Source: Aplidium turbinatum (lineage: Eukaryota > Chordata > Ascidiacea > Aplousobranchia > Polyclinidae). From it: a stretch of DNA of 64,000 nt. The notes under the pieces were generated by a model. That model had not been told where the DNA came from and did not search any database. It saw nothing but the letters and a program-made list of their open reading frames with translations. Below, piece by piece: positions 10,963 through 22,265 of this stretch; the first letter of the stretch is position 1, and the number at the start of each line of letters is the position of its first letter. Both the position numbers and the translations under genes were made by a program. The stretch is taken from positions 18,693,501 through 18,757,500 of the forward strand of contig OU964932.1 in assembly GCA_918807975.1 (NCBI GenBank), written 5' to 3'.

Positions 10963-11038
10963 AGTGGTGTCGAACCAGCACCTTTTATGTGTTACGTAGC
11001 AGGGCTCTCACCACTCGGCTATGCAGCCGACAAAAATA
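10963..11038 (-). repeat. tRNA-like SINE head (Leu/Ser type)
   Basis: On the minus strand, GCCGAGTGGTGAGAGC (A-box region) and GGTTCGACACC (B box) are spaced as in a class II tRNA with a longer variable arm. Without CCA or matching acceptor stems it is better called a SINE head. The same sequence is at about 40525-40590, and it is truncated at about 6520-6550 and 35975-36005. Confidence 0.5.
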
Positions 11039-11062
11039 TAATAAATTTAGTAGCTCTAGTGC

Positions 11063-11787
11063 CCCAGGGCTTCTCAAACTATGGGTCGCGACCCCAAATG
11101 GGGTCGCGCAATGCAATTATGGGGTCGCAATGAAATAATTGGTCGTAATAATAAAATAATAATAAATAAATAAAACAAAGTAATGAAATAATTGGACAAG
11201 CACAAGGAATGAACACACAAACCTTTCTGACCTAGCCCTTGACAACTCTTGCTCTTTTGCACAACATATTTATGTTAAGCGGCATTCTCAAAACTCACCA
11301 CCATCAAGTGTAAAAACCGATCCTCTCTGGAAACTGTTGAAGATGCTCTTCGTTCTGCTTTGTCTTGTATCATTCCACGAATGGATCACTTGTGCAAGAA
11401 ACATTAAGCGCATCCATCCCATTAAATGATTTGTTTTTGTTCACTTTTCATCATGTTAGCGGATTTTTTTGTGATTCGTGAATTGGGTGCATTCGTATTG
11501 TTTTGTTATAGTCTTAATTAGGGTCGGATTATTTGTTTGTTATTTCTTGTTTTCATTCGTTGCTTTTTTTTATGTTTCATTGTTGTTGTTTTCATGTTCC
11601 TTTCGAAATTGTTTTACTACTTCAGTAAGAGAATTATAAAGTAAGCCAAAAAGAACCGAAACAAATTGAGACAAAAGAACTAACCCCGTTTTAATGTCAT
11701 TAACGTGGATGTCCCCATAATGGGGTTGCATAGAAATATATTTTTCAAAATGGGGTCGCAGAACAAGAAAGTTTGAGAAGCCCTAAG
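11063..11787. mobile_element. hAT-like non-autonomous element in unit 2
   Basis: The left end is CAGGGCTTCTCAAACT (from 11065) and the right end reversed is TAGGGCTTCTCAAACT. The interior has 'tggggtcgc' repeats near both ends and no transposase ORF. The flanks tctagtgc and tctagttg form an imperfect 8-bp duplication. Unit 4 (40612-40625) shows the uninterrupted site, which proves this is an insertion later than the unit duplication. Confidence 0.7.
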
Positions 11788-13342
11788 TCTAGTTGACATT
11801 CTTGATAATCTAATAACAAATATAAAGCTATAGCACGTTACTCGTTGATCACGAGTCTAAAGCGTTTGAAATGCTTCTGCTTGTAACTGTTTACGTTTTT
11901 ACAATTTTACCTCTTGCGACCTCCAATAAAACAAACGTGAAATGTTAATAAATTTGCTTGAAGTAATTTGCGTTGAGGATTGCGGACTGAAAGTTGATAA
12001 AATCCATTCAATTTGATTATTTTAAACAAAGTGATTCGTAGCGAAATGCCACGCTTACATTGTTGTTTAATAAGTATCCAATATTTGTATTTCTTTATTT
12101 AAAATTTGGTGCACTCAAAGTACAAACGAAAATTTCTGGAGGAGAGTAAACCTTTTGCTGTTTTACTGTTCGCTGTTAAAACAACAATTTATGGTATCAA
12201 AAATTACGTAACAAATGCAATACATGATGTAATGCATTTTTGAAACCGGGGTTTATCAAAACATTTCCAGGGGATCTCCCAAAAGGTGTTATTAATTTTC
12301 CACCTGCGCAATAACCTTTCTAAATGATAAGTACTTTATATGTTGCTTGCAGTTTCATATAGGCTACTTAGCAAAAGTAAAAGAACTAAAGCAACATCTA
12401 ATATTTATATAACAGAGTTGTCCATTGCTTTGTATTTGTGGGCTAATGATAATTCTTAGTTCCTTTAAGTTATAAGATTGTAGGCCTACGTTGGCTTAAA
12501 AATAATATTTAAAGGACATTTTTGAAATAAATTAACAAAATTAATCAGGTTGTCCCAAAACTTGCATAGTTTATTGATAAAGCTTTCGTCATTTTAAACG
12601 CGGCCTTTTTAAAAGCTGGAAAAGCACATGCAAGTGAGAACATAATAATCAATTACCGAGTGAAAACAATTTAAAACAACAACTTCTTAACAATTGCAAT
12701 AAATCTTAGGCTATGCAGCTTTGCAACTGTTAAGAATTTAAGTAACTTGCAATCCTTTCGCAACTTTGAAAGTTTGTGTAGGGCCGGAGCCTAGCTTCTT
12801 AACCCTCATATCGTCGGTTGACAGAACAACGATTCGTTACACTTAGAAATGCTTAACAAACAAAATACATGATCCAATGCATATTGTAAATAGGGTTTGC
12901 ATAAACGAATGTTAGAAAGCAGGGTTTGTCAAAACATTTTTAGGGGATTTCCCTAAAGGTTGTATTAATTTTTTTCAAGCTCAAACACTTTTCTGTGTTA
13001 TAAATATTTTTTGCTGCTTCCAGTCTCATGTAGTTAGCAAAAGGAAAGGAACAAAGCAACATCCAAGATGCATATGGGCTAAGAGAGTGTTAATTGCTAT
13101 CGTTTTAGAAGGCTACTGAAGTTTATAGTCTTTCTAAGTTCAAAGGTTATTGGCCTAAGTTGGCTTAAAATTAAAATATAAATAACACTTTTGAAAGACT
13201 CAATAAAATATCGTTTTGATTTGAAAGACGATAGTATTATAAAATAACAGTACGATATCTTTTCATAACAGGATCTGCATCGGTTGAGTAAACACTGCTT
13301 TCATAACATCTTGATAACAGTATTTTGATAATTGCTTTTATA

Positions 13343-13963
13343 ATGGAGTTTAAAAATCGCCATTATTTTGGAGCAGAACTATCCTCCATTCGCATAGGAA
13401 TTAGAAACGGAAACATTGAAATGTATTCGTTGAATCAAAGCTTTGTAAATGGGGTGCTGTGGAAGCTGTATATATATCCTTCATTAAACAGGCGTGCTCG
13501 TGGATTCTTGGAGAAAACATCGAACAAAGAGGTTGTTTCATCTACATGGGAAGAAGCCAAAGCCGCAATAATTGGAACCTTTTTGAAAGTCAAGCAGATT
13601 ACTCACTATAAACCTTTTGCTGACCAGTTGGAGATTAAGCGTTTCCAAGACATTGCATTTACACTGAGAGTGGACATTGCAGATAAAAAAAAGCTGGATA
13701 ACTTTCAACAGTATGAATGCGACGAGGAAAACTATACAATCGAAACTGGAAACATAAACACAGAAAATCAAGTTGCAAACGTTTACGGAGTAATTGAATT
13801 TAAAGGAAACATGTCCCATTCATTGGAAGACTGTGCTGTGCTTTTGGCGGAAAAACTTCCAAAGAGTTTTATAACTTGGTTGAGTTATTGCCTCAATCCT
13901 GAGGGTTTCAAATACGCAACCTTCAACCTTGATGAAGAAGATTCAGATATTGAATCGCAATAG
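13343..13963 (+). CDS. Paralogue 3 of the unrecognised tandem family (about 206 aa)
   Basis: Single-exon ORF. An upstream in-frame ATG at 13325 exists, but MEFKNRHYFGAEL aligns with the other starts, so 13343 is chosen. All family blocks are present (RNGNIEMYSLNQSFVNG, LYIYPS, IAFTLRVD, YTIETGN, TWLSYCLNPEG). The acidic tail is short (DEEDSDIESQ) and lacks the Glu-Thr-Glu-Ser repeat of paralogues 2 and 5. An acceptor-like AG lies at 13270-13271. A polyadenylation-type signal lies near 14578, as in the other copies, beyond an inserted LINE tail. Function unknown. Confidence 0.85.
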   Translation: MEFKNRHYFGAELSSIRIGIRNGNIEMYSLNQSFVNGVLWKLYIYPSLNRRARGFLEKTSNKEVVSSTWEEAKAAIIGTFLKVKQITHYKPFADQLEIKRFQDIAFTLRVDIADKKKLDNFQQYECDEENYTIETGNINTENQVANVYGVIEFKGNMSHSLEDCAVLLAEKLPKSFITWLSYCLNPEGFKYATFNLDEEDSDIESQ

Positions 13964-14211
13964 AGATGACTTTTCTAAACTAACAATCGAAATAGAACAT
14001 GTAGGCTAGGCTATTCATTTTTAACCAATTATATGGCTGATCTAAGTAATTTATTTAAACGGTAGCCCAGTTTTTGTGATCAGAAACGATTGGCGAACGA
14101 CAAAGTATGGCAGCAGGTATTTCTACAGACTGTTAACTTTTCTAAACTAAAAATCGAGATAGAACATGTATTCATTTTAAACCAATATGTATTTAATGCT
14201 GATCTAAGTAT

Positions 14212-14403
14212 TTAAAGTATCAGGTTTGGTGGCCGTGCTTAACTATATTTATCGATGCATATATCGCAATATTAGATCTTTTCATGCACGTCTTAAACCG
14301 TTAACGTTTTGCCACTTTTTCTTTTTGTTGGTTTTGTTACTGTATTTTGTTTTCACAATATCATTTCTTTTGCATTCTGACAAAGAAAAATAAATTGAAT
14401 TGA
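14212..14403 (+). mobile_element. 5'-truncated LINE tail in 3' flank of paralogue 3
   Basis: About 190 bp absent from the matching place in units 1 and 3. It ends in aaataaattgaattgaatt, the short-repeat tail typical of several invertebrate LINE families. No coding part remains. The insertion lies between the stop codon and the polyadenylation-type signal at about 14578, so transcripts of this gene may carry it. Confidence 0.45.
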
Positions 14404-14757
14404 ATTTAATTAAACGGTAACCTAATTTCGTAAACGAAAACGATGGAGAAGGACAAAGTATGGAAGCAAGTATTTCTACCGACTGTTAACTTCTAGTTTG
14501 AAGTCTTGCTTTGTTAATTAGTATTGATTAGTGATTTTATTATTATATTAGCTACAATGTGTATTGGATATCAATTATTGTAAATAAACAAATTTCGAAC
14601 AGAACATAAACAATGATTACAAGTGGCTTATGCCAGATCAAAATCGACCAAGAAAAGCTTGGGTAGAGCAATTAAACGATTCAACTAAAGTCGGAAATAC
14701 ACTGAATTGGAAATGAGTAAACCAGGAAATGTTTCATGCACGATGAAAAAGCTCGGA

Positions 14758-15147
14758 AAAATTGAAGAAATATAAATATCTGGGTGAAACCGCGGTCCGC
14801 ACGTTTATTTAACATATGCTTTCTAGTAGCAGCAGAGACAAAAAAAATAGTTTCCAATTTTAATAAAAATAAAAAAATATATCCAATTTTTGTTTTCCAT
14901 TTCAGCTATTGGGTGCCCTTCAAAAAAAGGATACCACCACCTTCAAAAAATGACGCCACAGGTCAAAAGGTCATGACGTCATGGATCAAAGGTCGAGGCC
15001 GGCCGGTTGGCTTGCCAATTGGCTTGGGAAACGAACCAGATTTGATAGATGATATAGCGTATATAAACACTAATCACATATTTAGCTGGCGGGGGGGAAG
15101 ATTCATCTCTAATCATTCTCTCCCCACTAGCTAGTAGCTACTGCCCT
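14758..15147. other. Unassigned AT-rich spacer
   Basis: An ORF of 116 codons opens here on the plus strand, but its composition (poly-Lys/Asn from A tracts) looks accidental and there is no family resemblance. Nothing else is recognised. Confidence 0.3.
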
Positions 15148-15959
15148 TTATTCTTCGTTATCACTATCAGACCTATTGCATACATCAACAAGATAATCGT
15201 GCATAGCGACAGGAAGTATCATGTTACCAGCATTCTTCATTATGTAGTTTGATCGTGCGTCGTGATTACGCCTGACCTTATGTTTTGGTATGAATATACT
15301 TTGCTTAAGCTCAATTTCGAGAAAGCGACGTGCAATTGATGGATAATCTTCACCAGCAGCAAGAGACAAAAATACATTTGTTTCATTGGTAGTAATAATC
15401 ACAATTGTAGGATCATTTGGTTTTTGAGCACCATGAGTGTTAATTGTCCAGGTGTTATGAAAGCATGTTTTAATTGCTGCAGAGATTTTCGATTTTCTAA
15501 ACACAGAAAGTGGTGCATCATCAAACAACAATAATCTTTGACCATGACCAATCTTCATATCTATTTGTCCAACACCTTGAGAATCGTTTGTAAACTTACT
15601 TACAATGTTCGACGAAAATAACAGATTGATTCATAAGCTTTTACCAACACCACCAGATCAGGATATCAATACGTGTAGAAAAGAGCTTCATACACTTCAG
15701 AAATACAACCATGTGCTTCAAAGGAAGTATACAACAAGATGTCTACCTCCATTGCAGCACCAATAGTTTTTCCTTTGAATTGAGCAGATTTGATAGCATT
15801 GCGGAAATCCTTAATCCCAGTGTTAAACTCTTCATCAGTAATAATAACCCGTACGAAGTTCTTTTTATTGTAACGATCCAATTTACCATCAAGTCCTCTA
15901 CTTTTTAAGCCATAAGCACCCCACATTGCATAAACTTCACGTTTAACTGAATTTGTCAA
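15148..15959 (-). mobile_element. Virus-like fossil: SF3-type helicase remnant
   Basis: On the minus strand the parts of a superfamily 3 helicase can be seen in order: a Walker A-like GGVGKS near 15640, a Walker B-like LLLFDDAP and a motif C-like IVIITTNE followed by ARRFLEIEL. This arrangement belongs to replication proteins of small DNA viruses and virus-like elements. The exact family (CRESS-type Rep, parvovirus-like NS1 or other) cannot be settled by eye. The copy looks broken, with probably two or more breaks, and is an old integrated fossil. A satellite starts immediately beyond its upstream end. Confidence 0.4.
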
Positions 15960-16010
15960 GTTGTCATAACTATGATGAAAGCATTAAAATATGAAAGCGT
16001 TTTAGAAAAA

Positions 16011-17569
16011 TAGTCTAAAACGTGTTTCGTTGGAGCATAATTTTGAAACGTTTTCAAAAAAACAAAGTCCAAAACGTGTTTCGTTGGAACATAATTTGAA
16101 AGGTTTTCAAAAAAAAAGTCCAAAACGTGTTTCGTTGCAGCATAAATTTGAAACGTTTTCAAAAAAACAAAGTCCAAAACTTGTTTCGTTGCAGCATAAT
16201 TTTGAAACGTTTTGAAAAAAAAGTCCAAAACGTGTTTCGTTGCAGCATAATTTTGAAACGTTTTCAAAAAAAAGTTCAAAACGTGTTTCGTTGCAGCATA
16301 ATTTTGAAACGTTTTCAAAAAAACAAAGTTTAAAACGTGTTTCGTTGCAGTATAATTTTGAAACGCTTTCAAAAAAAAGTTCAAAACTTGTTTCGTTGCA
16401 GCATAATTTTGAAACGTTTTCAAAAAAAGTTCAAAACGTGTTTGGTTGCAGCATAGTTTTGAAATGTTTTCAAAAAAAGTCCAAAACGTGTTTCGTTGCA
16501 GCATAATTTTGTAACGTTTTCAAAAAAACAAAGTTTAAACCGTGTTTCGTTGGAACATAATTTTGAAACGTTTTCAAAAAAAAGTTCAAAACGTGTTTTG
16601 TTGCAGCATAATTTTGAAATGTTTTGAAAAAAAAGTCCAAAACGTGTTTCGTTGCAGCATAATTTTGAAACGTTTTCAAAAAAAAGTTCAAAACGTGTTT
16701 GGTTGCAGCATAATTTTGAAACGTTTTCAAAAAAAGTCCAAAACGTGATTCGTTGCAGCATAATTTTGAAACGTTTTCAAAAAAACAAAGTCCAAAACGT
16801 GTTTTGTTGCAACATAATTTTGAAACGGTTTAAAAAAAAGTCCTAAACGTGTTTCGTTGGAGCATTATTTTGAAACGCTTTCAAAAAAAAGTCCAAAACG
16901 TGTTTCGTTGCAGCATAATTTTGAAACGTTTTCAAAAAAACAAAGTTTAAAACGTGTTTTGTTGCAGCATAATTTTGAAACGTTTTCAAAAAAAGTCCAA
17001 AACGTGATTCGTTGCAGCATAATTTTGAAACGTTTTCAAAAAAACAAAGTCCAAAACGTGTTTCGTTGCAGCATAATTTTGTAACGTTTTCAAAAAAACA
17101 AAGTTTGAAACGTGTTTCGTTGGAACATAATTTTGAAACGTTTTCAAAAAAAAGTTCAAAACGTGTTTTGTTGCAGCATAATTTTGAAACGTTTTGAAAA
17201 AAAAGTTCAAAACGTGTTTCGTTGCAGCATAATTTTGAAACGTTTTCAAAAAAAAGTTCAAAACGTGTTTGGTTGCAGCATAATTTTGAAACGTTTTCAA
17301 AAAAAGTCCAAAACGTGATTCGTTGCAGCATATTTTTGAAACGTTTTCAAAAAAACAAAGTCCAAAACGTGTTTTTTTGCAGCATAATTTTGAAACGGTT
17401 TCAAAAAAAAGTCCTAAACGTGTTTCGTTGGAGCATTATTTTGAAACGCTTTCAAAATAAAGTCCAAAACGTGTTTCGTTGCAGCATAAGTTTGAAACGT
17501 TTTAAAAAAAATGTCCAAAACGTGTTTCGTTGCAGCATAATTTTGAAACGTTTTCAAAAAAAAGTCAAA
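16011..17569. repeat. Satellite: about 50-55 bp monomers with 570-bp higher-order period
   Basis: About 30 head-to-tail copies of a monomer with the core aacgtgtttcgttgcagcat and gaaacgttttcaaaaa. Monomers come in two lengths, with and without an extra 'acaaag'. A block of variants repeats with a shift of 570 bp (for example 16542 with 17112, and 16652 with 17222), so about 11 monomers form a higher-order unit. Open frames on both strands are only a by-product of the repeat and are not genes. Confidence 0.9.
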
Positions 17570-17731
17570 AAAAATGTGACTGCAAAGTATATCGACTCAA
17601 TTCACAATGACGATTTTAACGCCTTGTTTTATCGGCTCACTTACGTGTACCAAAATTAAAGTTTACTTTGCTTATATTAAGAAATGGAATGTTCAGATAG
17701 CAAACGACGCTTGCAATGACGTCGGAAAAAC

Positions 17732-18605
17732 GGTACCCGAACATTTTGCCGAAAGACATTTTGCCGAAACCCATTTTGCCGAAACCCATTTTGCCGAAAG
17801 ACATTTTGCCGAATGGACATTTTGCCGAAACTCATTTTGCCGAAAGGACTAATTGCCGAAAGGACTAAATGCCGAATGGACAAATTGTCGAAATTATACA
17901 AATGCATTTTATGTATTATCATAACCTAATAACACATAAATGTCATTCACAAACAGATTTCACTCACAAATTATGTGCGACAGTGCGTAAGTATCCGACA
18001 GAAGTGTTATATGTATAAGCGAACGTCTAACTGCATAGCCTATAGCCTATACTTATAGATGAGACTTGGTGTCACTTCAAACTAATACTGATTTCCAAAA
18101 ACTGTGGATACTGTATATAAAGCAATTTTTAGGCAAACAACAGTAGCAAAGTAATTACTACAGTATTTCAAAGCCACTGCTTGCATGGTAACGAGACTTG
18201 GTGTCACTTCAAAATAATTATCAGTTCAAAGGCATTGCTTGCATAGCAATGAGACTTGCGACTTGGTGTCACTTCAAAATAATTACCAGTTCAGAGGCAC
18301 TGCTTGCATAGTAACGAGACTTGGTGTTGCTTCAAAGTAATTTTTAGGCAAACAAACAGTAGCAAAGTGATTCTATTTCAAAAGCACTGCTTGCATAGTA
18401 ACGAGACTTTGTGTCACTTCAAAGTAATTTTTTTCCAAATTGTTTCGGCAATTTGTCCTTTCGGCAATTAGTCCGTTCGGCAATTAGTCCTTTAGGCAAT
18501 TTGTCCATTCGGCAAAATGTCCTTCGGCATAATGTCCTTTCGGCAAAATGTCTTTCGGCAAAATGGGTTTCGGCAAAATGTCTTTCGGCAAAATGTCCGC
18601 GCACG
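17732..18605. mobile_element. Foldback hAT-like element 1 (TTTTGCCGAA family)
   Basis: Both ends are arrays of cattttgccgaa modules in inverted orientation. They begin GGTACCCG on the left and end CGCGCACG on the right. The exact 8-bp duplication ggaaaaac flanks it (17724-17731 and 18606-18613). There is no transposase. The centre holds shorter direct repeats (gagacttggtgtcacttcaaa), about 5 copies. The 8-bp duplication points to hAT, and the modular long inverted ends to a foldback element. Confidence 0.75.
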
Positions 18606-18804
18606 GGAAAAACAATGTTTTGCTAATTTGCAAATGTGACATTATTTCAATGTCAACTTTTTACCTTCAACCACTCACTAACTTTATGTTGGTGGGGCTT
18701 GACTGGAAACATCCGGTCTCGTGTAAAAAAGGTTTAAGCGCACCCATGCTTGCCTCGTCAGGGTAGACCGATGAAACGGGTGTCGAGGTCAGGGGTAAAC
18801 AAAC

Positions 18805-19653
18805 GGTACCCGGACATTTTGCCGAAAGACATTTTGCCGAATGGACATTTTGCCGAAACTCATTTTGCCGAAAGGACTAATTGCCGAAAGGACTAAATGC
18901 CGAATGGACAAATTGCCGAAAATATACAAATGCATTATAATGTATTATCATAACCTAATAACACATAAATGTCATTCACAAACAGATTTCACTCACAAAT
19001 TATGTGCGACAGCGCGTAAGTATCCGACAGAAGTGTTATATAAGCAAACGTCTAATACTGATCTCCAAAACCTGTGGAGACTGCATATATTCTTATAGAT
19101 GGGACTTGGTGTCACTTAAACTAATACTGATTTCCAAAACTGTGGGGACTGTATATAAAGCAATTTTTAGGCAAACAACAGTAGCAAAGTAATTACTACT
19201 TCAAAGCCACTGCTTGCATGGTAACGAGACTTGGTGTCACTTCAAAATAATTACCAGTTCAAAGGCACTGCTTGCATAGCAATGAGACTTGCGATTTGGT
19301 GTCACTTCAAAATAATTACCAGCTCAAAGGCACTGCTTGCATAGTAACGAGACTTGGTGTTGCTTCAAAGTAATTTTTAAGCAAACAACAGTAGCAAAAT
19401 AATTCTATTTCAAAAGCACTGCTTGTATAGTAACGAGACTTTGTGTCACTTCAAAGTAATTTTTTTCCAAATTGTTTCGGCAATTTGTCCATTCGGCAAT
19501 TAGTCCTTTCGGCAATTAGTCCGTTCGGCAATTTGTCCTTTCGGCAATTTGCCCATTCGGCAAAATATCTTTCGGCATAATGTCATTTCGGCAAAATGTC
19601 TTTCGGCAAAATGGGTTTCGGCAAAATGTCTTTCGGCAAAATGTCCGCGCACG
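18805..19653. mobile_element. Foldback hAT-like element 2 (TTTTGCCGAA family)
   Basis: Second copy in the same orientation, 199 bp beyond the first. Its own 8-bp duplication, aaacaaac, lies at 18797-18804 and 19654-19661. The different target duplications show two separate insertions and not a tandem duplication. The two differ in the number of end modules on the left, so the arrays gain or lose modules. Confidence 0.75.
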
Positions 19654-19661
19654 AAACAAAC

Positions 19662-20340
19662 AAAACACAAATTGTCTTTAGTCGCCATTTCTCTTTCCAT
19701 GCATGGCTGGTCCAGTTGGTGATGGAGCATGGAGGTGTCTTGCTTGTCTGCTTTATAAATTCATATAGGCTATCACTAAAATTTGCTTTGATTTGTGAAT
19801 TAGTGGTAACAGGTTAGGCTGCTTTAGTTTGTAGGTGCTCATGTTTCTTTTGGTGATAATAATTGTTTTTGTTTTTTAAATGAATCAACTCAAATTGGCA
19901 CTTTGCAACAATGTTTTTGGTGATGATACAAATATACTTTACCGGCACTTTTCTGCGAATACAAACTTGCAACCAGAGGTCTATCTTGGAGATTTGCGTC
20001 TTAGTAAGTTGACAAGTAAACTCTTTTTTTGTTAAAAAAAGTATGACAGAATTATAGGGTAAGAAGAACCTTTGCTTGACATGTTCGTTTTGCTTGGGTG
20101 CCTTCAACCTGTTAGTTTAAACTTGAAGCAAATGCTAAGCATTTGTGTTCTTGCGATTGCTCATACCAACTAGGCAGAGCTCAGAGAAGGTTAAAAACAG
20201 GAAGCGTTTTATGTTTTTCGTTTTCATTTCTTTGTTAGCGCAATGCAAACTTTGCTTTGACTGTGTTTTCACATTCATTGTTAAATATATTGGCAAATAT
20301 TGTACCATGGAAAGCAACGATTTATATGCAAACATAATTT
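19662..20340. other. Spacer with no recognised feature
   Basis: AT-rich. Several minus-strand ORFs of 60-170 codons overlap this and the next feature. Their composition looks like chance, and they cross the inverted repeat. Confidence 0.3.
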
Positions 20341-20349
20341 TTTTAAAAC

Positions 20350-20500
20350 AATAAATTTTCATAGACAAACAAAACAGAGTAACTTTAAGGGGTTTACATA
20401 TTGTATTACATAAAAAATATAACATAATTAAAATAAATTCTAACGTTTTCGACACGTACAGTACTTGTGTCCTCATTAGTAAATATAAATCTGCAATATT
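20350..20500 (+). repeat. Left arm of a roughly 145-bp imperfect inverted repeat
   Basis: From catagacaaacaaaacagag to ttcgacacgtac...ctgcaatat it matches, in reverse, the segment at about 21755-21893 at roughly 80% by eye. Read on the minus strand it contains CTAATGAGGACAC...GTGTCGAAAACG, which resembles a hammerhead ribozyme core (CUGAUGA - stem II - GAAA) with changes. Confidence 0.55.
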
Positions 20501-20561
20501 TTGAAGAAGTAATGAAATCTTGCTGTGTCTATACTTTATGCAGCAGTCATTGTTATGAATT

Positions 20562-20897
20562 ATGCCAAAGTATTTGAAGTTTAAAACGTTTGTTCTAACT
20601 TGTATAGACCTGTTTGCTACAATATTTGGCGTAGACACTGGCTATTGGCAACAGAAAATTGATGCAGCAGCATTTTTTTTAGATGTCCGAACGGGAAGAG
20701 AAAGGTTTTGCGCTGTTTTCAAGAAATTGGTAGAAACACTTGGATCCGACTCCTTTCATCCCGAAGCAATTCATCAGTATTTTGAAACATCCCTCAACCG
20801 TCGTTTAGCTGAAGTCGTGGAACCATTTTTAAAAGATCAGTTACATTCTTGGGTTACCGTCACATTCAACCAGTTACGTTCAACATTCAACCAGTAG
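20562..20897 (+). CDS. Unrecognised 111-aa ORF or exon inside the inverted repeat
   Basis: The composition looks more protein-like than its neighbours. It has amphipathic helical segments (GRERFCAVFKKLVETLG, NRRLAEVVEPFLKDQLHSW) with charged and aliphatic spacing. A splice-acceptor-like TTGTATAG lies near 20606, so the true coding part may be an exon beginning at about 20607. It ends with a stop at 20895. I recognise no family. It could be a remnant gene of the element formed by the flanking inverted repeats, or a fragment of a helical adaptor-type domain. Confidence 0.3.
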   Translation: MPKYLKFKTFVLTCIDLFATIFGVDTGYWQQKIDAAAFFLDVRTGRERFCAVFKKLVETLGSDSFHPEAIHQYFETSLNRRLAEVVEPFLKDQLHSWVTVTFNQLRSTFNQ

Positions 20898-21754
20898 CGT
20901 TGATAGGAGTCCAAGTATAAGGCCAACTTTTAGACCCGGTCAGGAATAATTTTAGGTGCCCGCAACATCTCAAATAGGAACGAAAACAAAGAAAACACCG
21001 CATATTCTTGAAGTTCTCTTGTTTTTTTGAAAGTGTCTTGTTCGAGGGGCCCGGATTTCCCATTGGCACCAGGCCCAAATTATTCTCAACTGCCCCGAGT
21101 AAAACAATTCATATTATGATGTCACTAAGGTGTACTTTTTCTGTCCCACACACTTGAGAGTATTGTTGATGATTTCGTCGTCCACTTTCATGCAGAAGCC
21201 GTTTGACTTTTCAGATTTGAAGCAAATCATAGATATTTGATAAACGCCATTTCATTTTATAAATCAATAAAATAATATCAGTCATCTCAAGTACATATAC
21301 TTTCGCACAAATTGAAATATGCACGACTTTTGCTTCTTTTTTATTTCTTTAAAGATAATGTATTAGAAGACATTGTTAACTGTGGACAATGGCCAATGTT
21401 TCGATCATTTTAGAAACACTTAAATGTACACATTTATGCAGCATCAAATACACCGTTTTTAACGTAACTTGCACTTCTTTTTACAACAGTAGTTCTATCA
21501 GCTGTGCGGACGGTATGTTTTCGTTTCACGCACTTTACATCAGTGGACTAATCAAAATTAAAAAGTTATTTATAAGTTAAAAAAGTTATTGGGCCTATTT
21601 ACTTATGAAATCATGTTTACTCCGCGAAACAGTGAAGTGACTGAATGATTTTGTTCAATATAAAATAACTTAAACTCAAGTTTTCTTGTCAAATCACAAC
21701 CGAGAAATATTTTAAGTAATTGTCAGATTTTTTACAGTAATTCTCATGTTATGT

Positions 21755-21893
21755 ATATTGCAGATTTGTAATTCCTCATCAGGACATAAGTACGTGTCGA
21801 AAACGTTATAGTTTATTTTAAATATGCTATATTTTTTGTGTGATACATTATGTTAAACCCGTTGAAATTACTTTGTTTTGTCTGTCTATGATT
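21755..21893 (-). repeat. Right arm of the imperfect inverted repeat
   Basis: Reverse complement partner of 20350-20500. It has the same GTGTCGAAAACGTTA core at 21796-21810 and the same outer sequence (reversed catagacagacaaaacaaag). Arms and centre together span about 1.54 kb. No target duplication was found at the outer edges. Confidence 0.55.
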
Positions 21894-21904
21894 CATTAAA
21901 GCAA

Positions 21905-22265
21905 ACTTTCTACCAAAGCTTTAAGCAATGGCTCGGCAAAACGTATGTCCGAAAGACACTTCACACAGGATGCCTTGTGACGTCTTCGCTTGCGTAACTG
22001 AGTGGTGAGAAAATCTGCGCGATGCTCGGGAGAGCACCGGTTCGACACCGCTCCAGAGTAAGCGGCTGTGTCCCAGCAAAAAAACATTATGGTATGCCAA
22101 AATATTGGGAATATTTGGCAGGGTGGTCATGTTTTCAACTATTTTGACAAATAAACTTTACAAAATGCTATTATCTGGGATCGGTTTGTAGGAAATGACA
22201 ATCGTAGATGCAAGATTTGTTGCGCACATGTATTCCACTACACTAGGGATCCTCTATCGGAGGTG
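21905..22265 (+). repeat. SINE-bearing repeat, copy 1 (paralogous to about 26558-27015)
   Basis: It contains a tRNA-like class II head on the plus strand: GTAACTGAGTGGTGAGAAAA then GGTTCGACACCGCTCC, about 45 bases apart (21990-22060). It is followed by a shared body to ctagggatcctctatcggaggtgc. The second copy at about 26558-27015 matches along its length with indels. The Gypsy element and a tRNA-like array lie between. Confidence 0.5.

Larger units (their letters stand above)
9183..14757 (+). repeat. Segmental duplication unit 2 (contains paralogue 3)
   Basis: Second unit, longer than the others (about 5.57 kb). It retains a segment near 10990-12055 that units 1 and 3 lack, and that segment has received a hAT-like insertion (about 11063-11787). 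Unit 4 keeps the same segment without the insertion. The 3' flank of the gene has gained a small LINE tail (about 14212-14403). Homology to unit 1 stops near 14757. Confidence 0.75.

Noticed and set aside
14784-15134. 116-codon plus-strand ORF
   Set aside because: No family resemblance, A-tract-driven composition, no promoter or polyadenylation context.
15956-17659. Long ORFs on both strands across the satellite (up to 182 codons)
   Set aside because: They arise from monomers whose length often keeps a frame open. The peptides are just the repeated monomer.
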